A DNA stretch of 64,000 nt from Granulicella sp965198635 (GTDB taxonomy: Bacteria > Acidobacteriota > Terriglobia > Terriglobales > Acidobacteriaceae): assembly GCA_965198635.1 (NCBI GenBank), contig OZ240669.1, positions 1,860,001-1,924,000 on the forward strand, given 5' to 3'. A program made the position numbers and the translations under genes. This document shows positions 56,092 to 64,000 of this stretch, piece by piece (the first letter of the stretch is position 1; each line of letters begins with the position of its first letter). The notes beneath the pieces were generated by a model, which saw only the letters and a program-made list of their open reading frames with translations, did not search any database and was not told the DNA's origin.

Positions 56092-58863
56092 CTAGCGCAC
56101 GACGTTGATCGCCGCCGCCGCCAAGCCGAAGGAGGACAGGATCTGCGAGTAGTCCAGCAGGGTCCGCAGGGCTGTCGGACTGATCAGCTTTTCTGGAATC
56201 ACAATGGCGTCGCCGGGGTTGATGCGGGCGGAATCGAAGTGGTTGGAAAAGACGCCCTGCGCCCGTTCCCGGCTATAGACGGAGCCGTCGGCGCGGATGA
56301 TGAAGGCGTGTTTGCGATCGGCCACGCGGTTCGGCTCTCCGGCGAGCGCGATGTAGTCGTCCAGCCTGCGATCCGCGTTGTAGAGGTACACATTCTGGCC
56401 GTATACCGCGCCCACTACGCTCACCGTGTTGGGCTTGGAGGGCACCCGGAATACGTCCCCGTTCTCCAGCGGAATGCGGGGAACACTTGTAAGGCCATTG
56501 CTGTCCGGCTGAAACTCCAGCACCACCCGGCCGGTGGCACGCATGGCCCTTAGCTGGCTTACGAGGGTGCGCTGTTCATTCAGCGAGTTGGGATCGAGAA
56601 TGCCCGTCGTCGAGGAGGCCGCACGCACAGCCGCGGCCCGCTCCAGGTCGGTCGAAAGCGTGGAGATGTATTCATCCAGCCGCTGCTGCTGAAACACGCG
56701 GGCGGAGTCACGGGTGAAGTTGCTGCCATAGAGGTACGCCTTCGGGGTAAACCCGCCGGAACGCTGTACCAACTCCTCGAGAGTCTCGCCGGGCTGGACG
56801 CTGTACACGCCGGCGGAGACGAATTCGCCTTCCAGGCGCACATACTTTGTTTGCGCATCGATCGGAACGCCGATATCGTTCTGAGAAAGAATGGTGACGA
56901 CATCGCCGGGTTGCAGTTCCAGGTTCTGGTTGGCGTCGTGCTCCCCCACCAGCTTGCCCAGGTTGAAGGGCACCAGCGTGCTCTTCAGTGTCTCGGGGTC
57001 GAGCCGCTCGATCACGGCATAGGACCAGTCAATCTCCGGGGCGGGAATCCTGATCTGGTTTTTTGGCCGAAGTTGCCCATTGTCCCCGGGAGTCTGTGTG
57101 GAAAGCGGCAGGGGTAAGGCGGAAGAGTTGGTGCGGTTGCCCCCGTTCTGTGAGCCCAGGCCGTTGGCGCTGTTGCCGGTATCGGATCCCTGGCGAGCCA
57201 CGGAGTCGGCGGCAGCGGCGGCGCCCAGCGCGATCAAAGAAGGGTTGCTCCCGTAGACATCGCTGCCAAAGGTACCGTTGCCATAGCCGTTCGTGTCTGA
57301 AGCATCGGCGGCGGCGCTGCGATCGCCTCCACTGCCCTCCGAGTACTGATTTTGATTGGTCTGGGCATCGGCACTGCCGTAGAGCGACTGGTCGCGGCGA
57401 ACGTTCATAGGCAGACCGTCGCGGTCCAGAGGGACGCGCGGATTGCCCGGTTCAAAGAGCGGCGTGGGTACGCCCAGGAGGTTCCGCTCCCGCCAGTAGT
57501 CGCTCGTAAGCAGCGACCGGCGATCCGGAATGATATCGCTGAGCCGCATGCCTTCGCGCCAGGCGAAGCGGCCGGGGTTGGCCAGATTGCCGCGGATCGT
57601 CACCGACTTCTGATACGCGTTGGAGATGTGTTCGGTGTAGAGCACATCGCCGTCGTGCAGCAGGGTGTCGCGCCCCATGGAATTTAGGGTGATATTCATG
57701 GCCTGCCGCGTGTGGTCGCTCTCGATGCGCTCCAGGCGAAGGTCGGTCGTGATGCCCACGGCAGAAAATCCGCCGGCCAGCGTCAACAGATCTTCGACCG
57801 TGCTCTTTTCCTTCAATTCATAGATGGCTGGATGACGGATGCTGCCGGCCAGCGCCGCCTGCGGGCCGACCGGCGGGATGAAGATGGTGTCGCCGGACTG
57901 CAAGCGGATGTCCTTGGACTGATCGCCGCTCAGCACCAGATCGTACAGGTCGAACTCGGGCAGGGTTTGCCCGGTTCGCCGCACCTGAATGCGTCGAAGC
58001 GAACCTTGCGCATTCGGTCCACCGGAAGCAAACAGCGCGTTCAGCACGGTACTGAGGGAGCTGATGGTGTAGGCGCCCGGCCGGCGTGCCTCGCCCACCA
58101 CATACACCTGAATGGAGCGAAGGTGCCCCAGGCTGACCGAGATCTTGTAGTTCCGATAGACCCGGTTCACCTCGGTGCTGATGGTGCGCTGCAGATCCTC
58201 AAAGCGCAGGCCGACTACATGGATCGCGCCGACCTTGGGGATGTAGATGGAGCCGGCGGTGTCCACGGTGAGCTGGCTGTTCAGCGTCTCGGGGCCCCAC
58301 AGCCGAACGAGGACCTCGTCGCCGGGCCCGACCACATAGTCGGCCGTGACGGGAATCTGATCGGCGGGAGCGAAGGTGGAGGGAGCACGCTCGAAGAGGT
58401 CGCGGCCGAAGATCGGCAACAGTTGGCCGGTCGAAGCGCGGGCAAGCCGCTGAAAGTCCGTGAGCGGTTCGGGCGGAAACAGATCCGCCGGCCGGTTGTT
58501 GTTGGTCGTCGTACGGCGCTGTGTCAGCCCGGCCTGATCGCTGTACACCTGCTGCGTGTCCGCGTTCCGGTTAGGTGTGTTGCCCGTCGTATTCACGGAC
58601 GACGCGGGGGTGGAGAGGTTTGTCTGCGAGGCGTTGGGAACCTGGTTGCTGCCGCAAGCCGCGGAACTGCTGTACAGCGGATCGGTGCAGTCTACCTGGT
58701 TCGTCGTGCTTTGGGTAAATTGGCCCTGAGCGCCGGTTCCAGCAAGAACAATAACGGTAAAAAGCCAGCCGCTACGTCGAAGTGCAGGTCCAAAATATCC
58801 AGCCAGAGCCGAGGGAGATAACCAAAAGTGCCTTGCCAAACCGATCCTTTTGAACTGCTGCAT
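56092..58863 (-). CDS. polysaccharide export protein with SLBB domains (Wza-like)
   Basis: Outer-membrane exporter of envelope polysaccharide, 923 residues from the ATG at 58863 (AGGA five bases upstream), well above the ~380 of Wza. The signal peptide ends near GTGAQGQ. A low-complexity Ser/Thr/Asn-rich stretch follows (~55-120), then the Poly_export domain (VTADYVVGPGDEVLVRLWGPE, ~175) and several SLBB-type beta-grasp units: YVVGEARRPGAYTISSLSTV, AALAGSIRHPAIYELKEKS, TIRGNLANPGRFAWREGMRLSD, YVRLEGEFVSAGVYSVQPGET and VVGAVYGQNVYLYNADRRLDDY. A second Asn/Gly-rich linker lies at ~515-620. It ends in a hydrophobic helix LDYSQILSSFGLAAAAINVV. No Wzc-like kinase gene is in the window. Confidence 0.9.
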   Translation of the reverse strand: MQQFKRIGLARHFWLSPSALAGYFGPALRRSGWLFTVIVLAGTGAQGQFTQSTTNQVDCTDPLYSSSAACGSNQVPNASQTNLSTPASSVNTTGNTPNRNADTQQVYSDQAGLTQRRTTTNNNRPADLFPPEPLTDFQRLARASTGQLLPIFGRDLFERAPSTFAPADQIPVTADYVVGPGDEVLVRLWGPETLNSQLTVDTAGSIYIPKVGAIHVVGLRFEDLQRTISTEVNRVYRNYKISVSLGHLRSIQVYVVGEARRPGAYTISSLSTVLNALFASGGPNAQGSLRRIQVRRTGQTLPEFDLYDLVLSGDQSKDIRLQSGDTIFIPPVGPQAALAGSIRHPAIYELKEKSTVEDLLTLAGGFSAVGITTDLRLERIESDHTRQAMNITLNSMGRDTLLHDGDVLYTEHISNAYQKSVTIRGNLANPGRFAWREGMRLSDIIPDRRSLLTSDYWRERNLLGVPTPLFEPGNPRVPLDRDGLPMNVRRDQSLYGSADAQTNQNQYSEGSGGDRSAAADASDTNGYGNGTFGSDVYGSNPSLIALGAAAAADSVARQGSDTGNSANGLGSQNGGNRTNSSALPLPLSTQTPGDNGQLRPKNQIRIPAPEIDWSYAVIERLDPETLKSTLVPFNLGKLVGEHDANQNLELQPGDVVTILSQNDIGVPIDAQTKYVRLEGEFVSAGVYSVQPGETLEELVQRSGGFTPKAYLYGSNFTRDSARVFQQQRLDEYISTLSTDLERAAAVRAASSTTGILDPNSLNEQRTLVSQLRAMRATGRVVLEFQPDSNGLTSVPRIPLENGDVFRVPSKPNTVSVVGAVYGQNVYLYNADRRLDDYIALAGEPNRVADRKHAFIIRADGSVYSRERAQGVFSNHFDSARINPGDAIVIPEKLISPTALRTLLDYSQILSSFGLAAAAINVVR

Positions 58864-59000
58864 GCCTGTCCTGTTCGTTGAAACGATGATACCAAGGACC
58901 GTAGTCGGTGAAGGTTTGTTGCGGTGCGGGTGCAGGTTGCGCCGTTCCTTGCCGGCAGGGCTCGAAGAGAGAAGCGGTCCTGCCTGGTCCAACCGCTCCG

Positions 59001-60986
59001 TCAGCGCCGTAACTCTACGGCTTTCTGCGGTGTCCAGGTGATCTGGATCCGGGCACTGCCGTTGTGCTGCGCGCCCGGCAGATAGGACGGAACCAGAAAG
59101 CGTTCGTACTGGGCGAACAGCTGCGCCGACCACTCCCGCGTCCAGGCGTAGTTGCTCTCAACGAACGCATCGGAGATGGTGCTGCCGCCGGGAAGAAAGA
59201 CATGCGAACCCTTAGTCTGGCGGTAGCCGGCTTCGACGCGGGTGCGGCCGGAGAACCACCAGCCGGCCCGTCCCTCGATCGCTCGCGCGTCACGCCCGAC
59301 CGCATTCCCAAGCAGAAAGCCCTTGTTGGTGTTGCTGTCGCGGTACTGGTTATTGATGAAGAAGCGCGTTCCGCCCTCGTCTTTGCTCATCTCCTCAGAG
59401 CTTGACACCTCCAGGCGCAGATCCGCGTGAGGAAGGGACGGCAGGCGTGAAACGTAGATTCCGGGCGCCCATGCGACACGCCGTGGGGCGTCGATGGGGT
59501 TAAGTTCATCGTCCGCGTAGGCATCCGCGTAGATCGTGACGAATTGTTCAAGGCCCGGCACATGGAGGCGAAAGTCGAAATCACTCTTGCGGTCTCCCGG
59601 ATCCGTGCGGTCGCCATAGGCGAAGGTGGATCCCGTGGAGTTGCTGCTGAAGACGTTGTTCTTCAGCGACCCCAGAGTGATCGGATGGCCGACACCCCAA
59701 AGCACGGACCAGCGCGTGAAGCTCGTCTCCAGGTAAGACCCAAAGGTGAGTTCGATCTTCTGGCCATTGAAATAGGGGCGCGCGGGATGCTGGTGACCGG
59801 AAAGCTTCCCGAACACGATGTCGAAGCGGTAGCTGCCCAGCTCGGGAAAGAAAGGAAACGGGTGTGGCCGGGTGGCGACGAAACGCAGGTTGTAGGTGGG
59901 CTCGGCGTTTCGCGAAAAAGCGAATGGACCCATCGTGGTCGGCCCCCAGAAGATCTCCTGCTTTCCGAAGGAGATAGCGTTTCCGGCAAAGGCGCCGCCG
60001 CCGTAAAGATCCAGCGGGCGTTGGCGCACGTAGGCGGCCACCGCCGGCGCGGGCAGAATGAGCGCGGCCGCGGGAACGGCCGGCGCCGCCGGAACCTCAA
60101 AGGGAACGTTATCCAGCTGATTGAAGAGAGCGGCTTCTGTGGGGCTAACAGCCGGGAGGCCCGGGTCGGTCTGAATCTCCTGGCGGTCATACAGAAAGAA
60201 ACGGCCGCCTGCGAGCCGGATCGAGTAGCCTTCCAGCGAACTCGTGCCCCTGCCGAGAGGACGGCCGTAATCGTTCCACCAGGTTTGCCCGAAGTGGTAT
60301 CCGTCCGTCAGCGCCGGGCCGGCGATCGTACCGACACGGGCGTACACAGAGTCCAGGACGAAGTTGGCGGTGCCGTCGGGCTCGCGTAGCTCACGCTCAA
60401 GGTCCGGGAGCAGCCGTCCCGCTTCCTTTTTGGTGGCCTCGTCCAGCTCCGTGTCCAGGCTGCCAAAGCCGAAGAGGATGTCTTCGGCCTGGCGCAGCTG
60501 ACGACGGCACTCCTGACGCGTCCAGGGACGAATGGCTACGCTTTGCGATGGAATGGCTCCCATATTCGCTAGCCGTTCCAGAGCGGGATAGATCCAGCTG
60601 TCCATCGGAACGAAGGTCGAACCGTTGCGATCCGTATCCATCGATGGCTTTTCCCGACGCATCGCCGCCGTCTGCCCCGGACCTGGCGGGGGAACCGCCG
60701 GCATCCCCCCCGCAACCACCGGCAGCGTGGCTGACAGATCACCATGGGAGAGGAAGGGCAGCGCTCCCGGAGAAGAAGGAAGTCGCCATGCGCCAAAGTC
60801 AACCTGCTGCGCAGCACCCTGGCCGGGGTTTGCCGCCGCCGCAGCTGTAAGTAGAAGAGAAAGACGACAGACCCGAACTCGGTTTGGGCGGCTGCGGAGG
60901 TTGTGTTCGGACGTCAAGACGGTAAAACACCTTTTGGGGTTTTTGAATCGAAAGCTTCCGCTCGCCGCACTTCCTAAGCTTTCCAA
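59001..60986 (-). CDS. capsule assembly Wzi-family protein
   Basis: Predicted outer-membrane beta-barrel of up to 661 residues that holds or finishes capsule at the surface. The Wzi family start is recognisable as STFVPMDSWIYPALERLANMGAIPSQSVAIRPWTRQEC (~105-143), followed by many amphipathic beta strands such as FSRNAEPTYNLRFVATRPH, ISFGKQEIFWGPTTMGPFAF and RFFINNQYRDSNTNKG, and a closing SARIQITWTPQKAVEL. The start is uncertain: TTG at 60986 is the longest, TTG at 60917 an alternative, and a signal-like stretch LSLLLTAAAAANPGQGAAQQ follows either. It overlaps the end of the GT2 gene by 13 bases and precedes the exporter gene by 138 bases on the minus strand. Confidence 0.85.
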   Translation of the reverse strand: MESLGSAASGSFRFKNPKRCFTVLTSEHNLRSRPNRVRVCRLSLLLTAAAAANPGQGAAQQVDFGAWRLPSSPGALPFLSHGDLSATLPVVAGGMPAVPPPGPGQTAAMRREKPSMDTDRNGSTFVPMDSWIYPALERLANMGAIPSQSVAIRPWTRQECRRQLRQAEDILFGFGSLDTELDEATKKEAGRLLPDLERELREPDGTANFVLDSVYARVGTIAGPALTDGYHFGQTWWNDYGRPLGRGTSSLEGYSIRLAGGRFFLYDRQEIQTDPGLPAVSPTEAALFNQLDNVPFEVPAAPAVPAAALILPAPAVAAYVRQRPLDLYGGGAFAGNAISFGKQEIFWGPTTMGPFAFSRNAEPTYNLRFVATRPHPFPFFPELGSYRFDIVFGKLSGHQHPARPYFNGQKIELTFGSYLETSFTRWSVLWGVGHPITLGSLKNNVFSSNSTGSTFAYGDRTDPGDRKSDFDFRLHVPGLEQFVTIYADAYADDELNPIDAPRRVAWAPGIYVSRLPSLPHADLRLEVSSSEEMSKDEGGTRFFINNQYRDSNTNKGFLLGNAVGRDARAIEGRAGWWFSGRTRVEAGYRQTKGSHVFLPGGSTISDAFVESNYAWTREWSAQLFAQYERFLVPSYLPGAQHNGSARIQITWTPQKAVELRR

Positions 60987-61939
60987 AAGTTGGGGCTGGA
61001 GGACAATTTACGCTTAAATACCACGGGGATATGCTTTTCGCGGCGGCCCAGCTGGTAAGCAATCCATTTCAAGGCGGTACGCAGCATGGCAGGGGTAAGT
61101 TCGCGTCGTGCTGTCTTGAGCAGGTAGCGCATTTCAGACAGAACAAAGCGGCGACCCTCATTGCCGGCGCCTCCGAACTGCTGGAGTAACCAGGCCTCGC
61201 GGGCATGGTGAACGCCCGTGTCGAAGTACCGGCCGAACTCCTGGGCAAGAGTGAAGGCGTGCGAGTGGAAGACGGCGGCCTCCGCCACATAGGCCACTCG
61301 CCAGCCGGCGGCCAGCATGCGCGCGGCGACCACGGAATCCTCCGCAAGAATGACATCCTCTGGAAAGCCGCCCACCGTCTCCAGCGCAGTTCGGCGGTAC
61401 GCGGCGAAGCTGTTGGAGAGAAAAGCCGCCTTCAGGCCAAGGGTGTGACGGTGGTCCAGCGTTCGCAGTTCGGAGCGCCCGGGATAGTTGAAGAGCCGCG
61501 CGTGGCGCTCGATGCCGGAGGCCTCGGGCCGCGGGATCTGCCGGCCATAGGCAGCACCGACTGTCGGATCTTCGAACGTGCCGCACAACGTGGACAAGGC
61601 ATTCCCGTCGACCGGAATAGCGTCCTGCGTTAGAAAGACCAGGAACTCCGCCGTCGGCAGGCAGAAGCAGGCGGCTTTGCGGGTGCCGCCATGATTAAAG
61701 TCGCAGCGCGCGATCTCCACGACTCGGTAGCCTGCCGCATGAGCCAGCTCCGCGGTGCCGTCCGTGGAGGCGGAGTCGACAATCAGAATCTGATCTTTGC
61801 GCACACCCTGCTTATCAAGGTTGGCCGTCAGCTCATCCCAGAACCGTGAGGCGTTGCACGTTGGAATAATTACCCCAACATGGCCTAGCCGAGGAGTCAT
61901 GCGTGAATCGCGGATTGCGTTCTCTTCGACGAGCAGCAT
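60974..61939 (-). CDS. family 2 glycosyltransferase (rhamnosyltransferase-like)
   Basis: Cytoplasmic GT-A glycosyltransferase of 321 residues. The N terminus has VGVIIPTCNASRFWDELT (~21-38) and ILIVDSASTDGTAELA with the first Asp pair. FLVFLTQDAIPVDGNAL (~98-114) supplies the DxD-equivalent (QDA), a variant common in rhamnosyltransferases, and GGFPEDVILAEDSVVAARML the acceptor-side EDS. A C-terminal helical part follows, with RREKHIPVVFKRKL. It likely adds a sugar during synthesis of the repeat unit exported by the SLBB protein. The ATG at 61939 is used; an ATG at 61900 is an alternative. A dyad lies 41 bases upstream. Confidence 0.88.
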   Translation of the reverse strand: MLLVEENAIRDSRMTPRLGHVGVIIPTCNASRFWDELTANLDKQGVRKDQILIVDSASTDGTAELAHAAGYRVVEIARCDFNHGGTRKAACFCLPTAEFLVFLTQDAIPVDGNALSTLCGTFEDPTVGAAYGRQIPRPEASGIERHARLFNYPGRSELRTLDHRHTLGLKAAFLSNSFAAYRRTALETVGGFPEDVILAEDSVVAARMLAAGWRVAYVAEAAVFHSHAFTLAQEFGRYFDTGVHHAREAWLLQQFGGAGNEGRRFVLSEMRYLLKTARRELTPAMLRTALKWIAYQLGRREKHIPVVFKRKLSSSPNFWKA

Positions 61940-61979
61940 AGTTCCGGTCGTTTTTCGGTCTCCAGCCGGAGGCCCCTAT

Positions 61980-61997
61980 TTGTATGTCAGCATACAA
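61980..61997. promoter_or_regulatory. perfect 7-4-7 dyad upstream of the polysaccharide cluster
   Basis: TTGTATG (61980-61986), TCAG, CATACAA (61991-61997) form an 18-bp interrupted palindrome about 41 bases upstream of the GT2 start on the minus strand. Its AT-rich halves stand out in GC-rich DNA and suit a dimeric repressor or activator site. The regulator is unknown. Confidence 0.45.
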
Positions 61998-62234
61998 GAA
62001 ATCTCTTCGTAAGCCCTATTTGATGTCTACGTCGAAATCCGGTACGACCTCTTGAGGCTTACCCTATCACTGCCACTTCCTGTCTGGAAAGTGGGTGAGA
62101 AACTGCGGTGATCGTCACCGGATCTCCACCGCTGGGTCTACAGCACGGCATTCACAGAAGACCGGATTTGTGTTGCCGCCAGGCTTGCCTCGCAAACGCC
62201 ACTCCGACTATGGTTTTGTGTCCTGACTGGCAAT

Positions 62235-62686
62235 CTAAATACCCCAGAAGGTCTGCAGCGCACCGCGCAAAGAGGTTGCCATGCGTTCGCGACTAAAGGA
62301 AAGCGCGTGCATTTGTGCGGCCTCCAAGGCGGCGGACGAGACGGAGGGCAATGCCTCCAATGCGTTCTTCCAGGAAGAGGTGTCTTCCGTCTTGACATAC
62401 AAGGCGTTGCTGCCGTAAAGCTCACGAAACACTGGAATATCCGCCACGATAACCGGGCGTCTCCGGGCCATCGCCTCAAGTGGCGGCAACCCGAAACCCT
62501 CCATGCGTGAGGGCGCAACCACTGCTGAGCAATGGACATAAAGGCGGTGCAACTCCTCTGGAGCAAGATTCGCCACGAAATGCACCCGGCTCTCGATTCC
62601 CAGCGTCTGAGTGAGTTGCTGGAGGCTTGTTCGGTACTGGCCCTCACTACCACAACCTTCCTATCGCTTCGGACCTCTAACTCTCT
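62235..62686 (-). pseudogene. 5'-truncated, frameshifted GT4 glycosyltransferase remnant
   Basis: Only the C-terminal third of a family 4 (GT-B) glycosyltransferase survives. HFVANLAPEELHRLYVHCSAVVAPSRMEGFGLPPLEAMA carries the E-x7-E-like nucleotide-sugar motif (EGFGLPPLE), followed by RRPVIVADIPVFRELYGSNALYV. Just upstream, a strand ending RKVVVV is in another frame from the GSEGQYRTSLQQLTQTLGI continuation, with in-frame stops at 62661-62663 and near 62686, so there is at least one frameshift. The N-terminal acceptor domain is missing. It lies upstream of the polysaccharide genes and may be a relic of the same cluster cut by the island boundary. Confidence 0.75.
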
Positions 62687-63004
62687 CTAAAAAGCTTGGA
62701 TCAGAAGATGAGCTTGAGCCGTTACACCAAAGTGCTCCAGGCGGAGTGCCCTTTTCGTCCAGGCGACTGGGTGGGGAGGAGGCATGCTGGTCCACCGTCT
62801 TCGTCCGGTGCTGCAAGCGAGCCGGATGACACCCCAATGTTGTAGCTCCCTAACGAGTAGAGAGAGTCGATCGCAAAATTTCCTTGATATTAAGCCGATC
62901 TCGAGGTCGTCGAGGATGGAGAGCTTGCGATAAGGGGTCGCGAACGGATTGCTTGCTCAGCCAACGCTAATGAGCTTTCGACGTCGCTGGACGTCTTCAT
63001 CCAG

Positions 63005-63313
63005 GTGAAGCTTTTGACGAAACCTAAGAAGTCATCATCCGAGCTGGTGCGGCTAAATATACGGAAGTCCCCGAGGTGCTTACGGTCAATCTTGGGCGGC
63101 TTACTAGGCGCTAAAAGCACGTTGCGGAGGGAAGCAAGGCGATATTTCTGTTCTGCTGGATCGGTTATGTTCGTCAGGGATGTCCAAGCTCAATCCCCTT
63201 GGGACCTTACGGATGGGAGTGACCTCGCTCCTGGGAGATACTCGCATTCGGTAAGAGTCGAAATTGAGACGCATCTCGGGATTACGTATGCGGTGTTGGT
63301 AGAAGGTGACTAG
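63005..63313 (+). CDS. orphan reading frame of unknown identity at the island edge
   Basis: The frame from the GTG at 63005 encodes 102 residues (KLLTKPKKSSSELVRLNIRK... ending in GITYAVLVEGD). It stays open back to 62894 (about 37 more codons, ADLEVVEDGELAIRGRERIA...) without a good start, so this could be the 3' part of a longer, truncated gene. The C-terminal part SPWDLTDGSDLAPGRYSHSV reads like a beta-rich domain. I do not recognise it. Its stop overlaps the stop of the nuclease remnant on the other strand by four bases. Codon use and lower GC differ from the core genes. Confidence 0.35.
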   Translation: MKLLTKPKKSSSELVRLNIRKSPRCLRSILGGLLGAKSTLRREARRYFCSAGSVMFVRDVQAQSPWDLTDGSDLAPGRYSHSVRVEIETHLGITYAVLVEGD

Positions 63314-63588
63314 ACTTCCACGCTAAACTCGCAGCGTAATGAAATTCCCGTTCCCCGGTATTTGATCTGTTCGAGTACGCGGTCAGCGTCCTTACGGACC
63401 GCAATCGTCTGCTCAGCCAGGAACCGCCAATCGATGTCCTCCCCGGCGTCCAATTCCAGCAACTCGGCAGGCGACAGATGCAGCCTCGCTTCAACGGTGA
63501 GAATGGCCTGATACACGAACCCCCGAATGGTTGCGTAAGCGTCGCGATTGGGAATTGTAAGAAAGTGGTCGAGCGGATTGGACGACAT
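63310..63588 (-). pseudogene. N-terminal remnant of a DUF4297/Cap4-like nuclease
   Basis: 92 residues that resemble the start of PD-(D/E)xK-type nucleases found in antiphage systems. Features: NPLDHFLTIPNRDAYATIRGF, an RGFVYQAILTVEARLHL helix (the R-G-x-x-Y-Q block common in DUF4297-like proteins), LLELDAGEDIDWRFL with a catalytic-type E...D-x-D, and VLEQIKYRG, where Q-x-K would be the end of the active site. Full-length relatives have several hundred residues. Here the frame ends soon after the motif (CEFSVEV-stop). The remainder is missing, so activity is unlikely, although the active-site part is intact. The similarity is recalled rather than searched. Confidence 0.55.
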
Positions 63589-63639
63589 ATTTATTTGCAG
63601 GGGTGGTGCGAGGTACTGTGCGACACACGAACTTTGATC

Positions 63640-63662
63640 ATGAGCCTTATTCTCAGGCTCAT
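63640..63662. repeat. 8-bp stem inverted repeat between the island remnants
   Basis: ATGAGCCT (63640-63647) and AGGCTCAT (63655-63662) are separated by TATTCTC. On the plus strand CGTTCTATTTT follows. It may be a weak terminator or part of a recombination site; neither can be shown. Confidence 0.35.
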
Positions 63663-63666
63663 CGTT

Positions 63667-64000
63667 CTATTTTGGCAGGTGAGAGCGACGGCTGTTGTGT
63701 ATGACCACTAAACCGCAATAGGCAATCCGCTCCACCTCATCGAGTGCGACCTCATCACTACGCCGGTCGTAAAGCCCCGTCGTACGAGTGGATTCATGGC
63801 CGGCCATGTGTTGGAGATGCCAGTGGCGCGGAAGCTGTGGGCGCTGATCTTGGTCCGTAGCCCGGCAGCTTTGGCCGGTTTCTGGATCATCAAGTGCACG
63901 TTGGCCTGAAGCAGGGGAGTGCGACCGGTTAGCCGGCCATAGCGCAGGGTAGTAAAGAGCGGAGCCTCGGGCTCGCTGGCGAGCTCAGACGCGGAGATCC
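63667..64000 (-). pseudogene. tyrosine recombinase/integrase C-terminal part with frame-shifting deletion
   Basis: Reading inward from the window end, the frame gives APLFTTLRYGRLTGRTPL, then QKPAKAAGLRTKISAHSFRATGI, with the recombinase HxxR box (HSFR). At about 63820 the frame is lost. One frame over, the continuation is LQHMAGHESTRTTGLYDRRS, with the second catalytic His (GHES) and the nucleophilic Tyr (LYDRR), then DEVALDEVERIAY. Normal relatives have about ten more residues between HSFRATG and the GHES box, so a short deletion removed them and shifted the frame. The gene is therefore inactive. Its 5' part lies beyond the window. Confidence 0.85.

Noticed and set aside
57712..58821. 369-codon plus-strand frame inside the exporter gene
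   Set aside because: It is antisense to a gene with several SLBB motifs and lacks a start context or domain.

Overview
The window looks like a chromosomal segment of an Acidobacteriota member, most likely class Terriglobia. The basis is high GC, two very large Oar-like TonB-dependent receptors with an N-terminal carboxypeptidase-regulatory domain, secreted NHL/beta-propeller proteins with Ig-like repeats, TPR-fused multiheme cytochrome c, hopanoid genes and a class A RNase P RNA. This assignment is inferred from gene content; there is no rRNA gene in the window.

Layout. 0-6 kb: APC amino-acid permease, squalene-hopene cyclase (shc) and a secreted GH37 trehalase. 6-12.7 kb: TonB-dependent receptor, an intrinsic terminator, then a TPR protein and a seven-haem cytochrome. 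12.7-16.8 kb (minus strand): light-sensing operon of haem oxygenase (bphO), bacteriophytochrome histidine kinase (bphP) and a small exported protein of unknown function. 17-21.2 kb: exported hypothetical protein, mutS2 and hemB. 21.3-31.4 kb: secreted and surface proteins (NHL/Ig-like protein, GH10 xylanase, collagen-like lipoprotein with a beta-propeller, DUF4396 membrane protein, GH75-like protein) with rnpB between them. 31.4-38.9 kb: aldo/keto reductase, acyltransferase remnant, DHA2 efflux pump, zinc-ribbon protein, 5'(3')-deoxyribonucleotidase-like HAD protein, XRE-cupin regulator and an Fn3 lipoprotein. 39-46 kb: M28 peptidase (apparently CUG-initiated), mutY and a second TonB-dependent receptor. 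46-49 kb (minus strand): overlapping type III polyketide synthase, methyltransferase and FAD oxidoreductase genes. 49-53 kb: two tandem MacB/FtsX-type permeases and an HpnI-like glycosyltransferase. 53-62 kb (minus strand): an envelope-polysaccharide cluster (GT2, Wzi-like, SLBB/Wza-like exporter, ArnT-like transferase, cNMP-binding DUF1003 protein).

62-64 kb is a decayed island edge. It holds a 5'-truncated and frameshifted GT4 glycosyltransferase, an orphan reading frame, the first ~90 residues of a nuclease-like protein resembling the N termini of antiviral DUF4297/Cap4-type proteins, and a tyrosine recombinase broken by an internal frame-shifting deletion that runs off the window.

The genes support a heterotrophic soil lifestyle: polysaccharide use (xylanase, GH75-like protein, trehalase, TonB receptors), membrane strengthening by hopanoids (shc and hpnI at separate loci), exopolysaccharide export and red-light sensing. 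The most interesting leads are the bphO-bphP-unknown operon, the type III PKS-methyltransferase-flavoprotein operon, the Gly-X-Thr collagen-like lipoprotein and the degraded island at the right edge. No CRISPR array, tRNA or rRNA gene was seen. All family calls come from reading motifs by eye; no database search was run.
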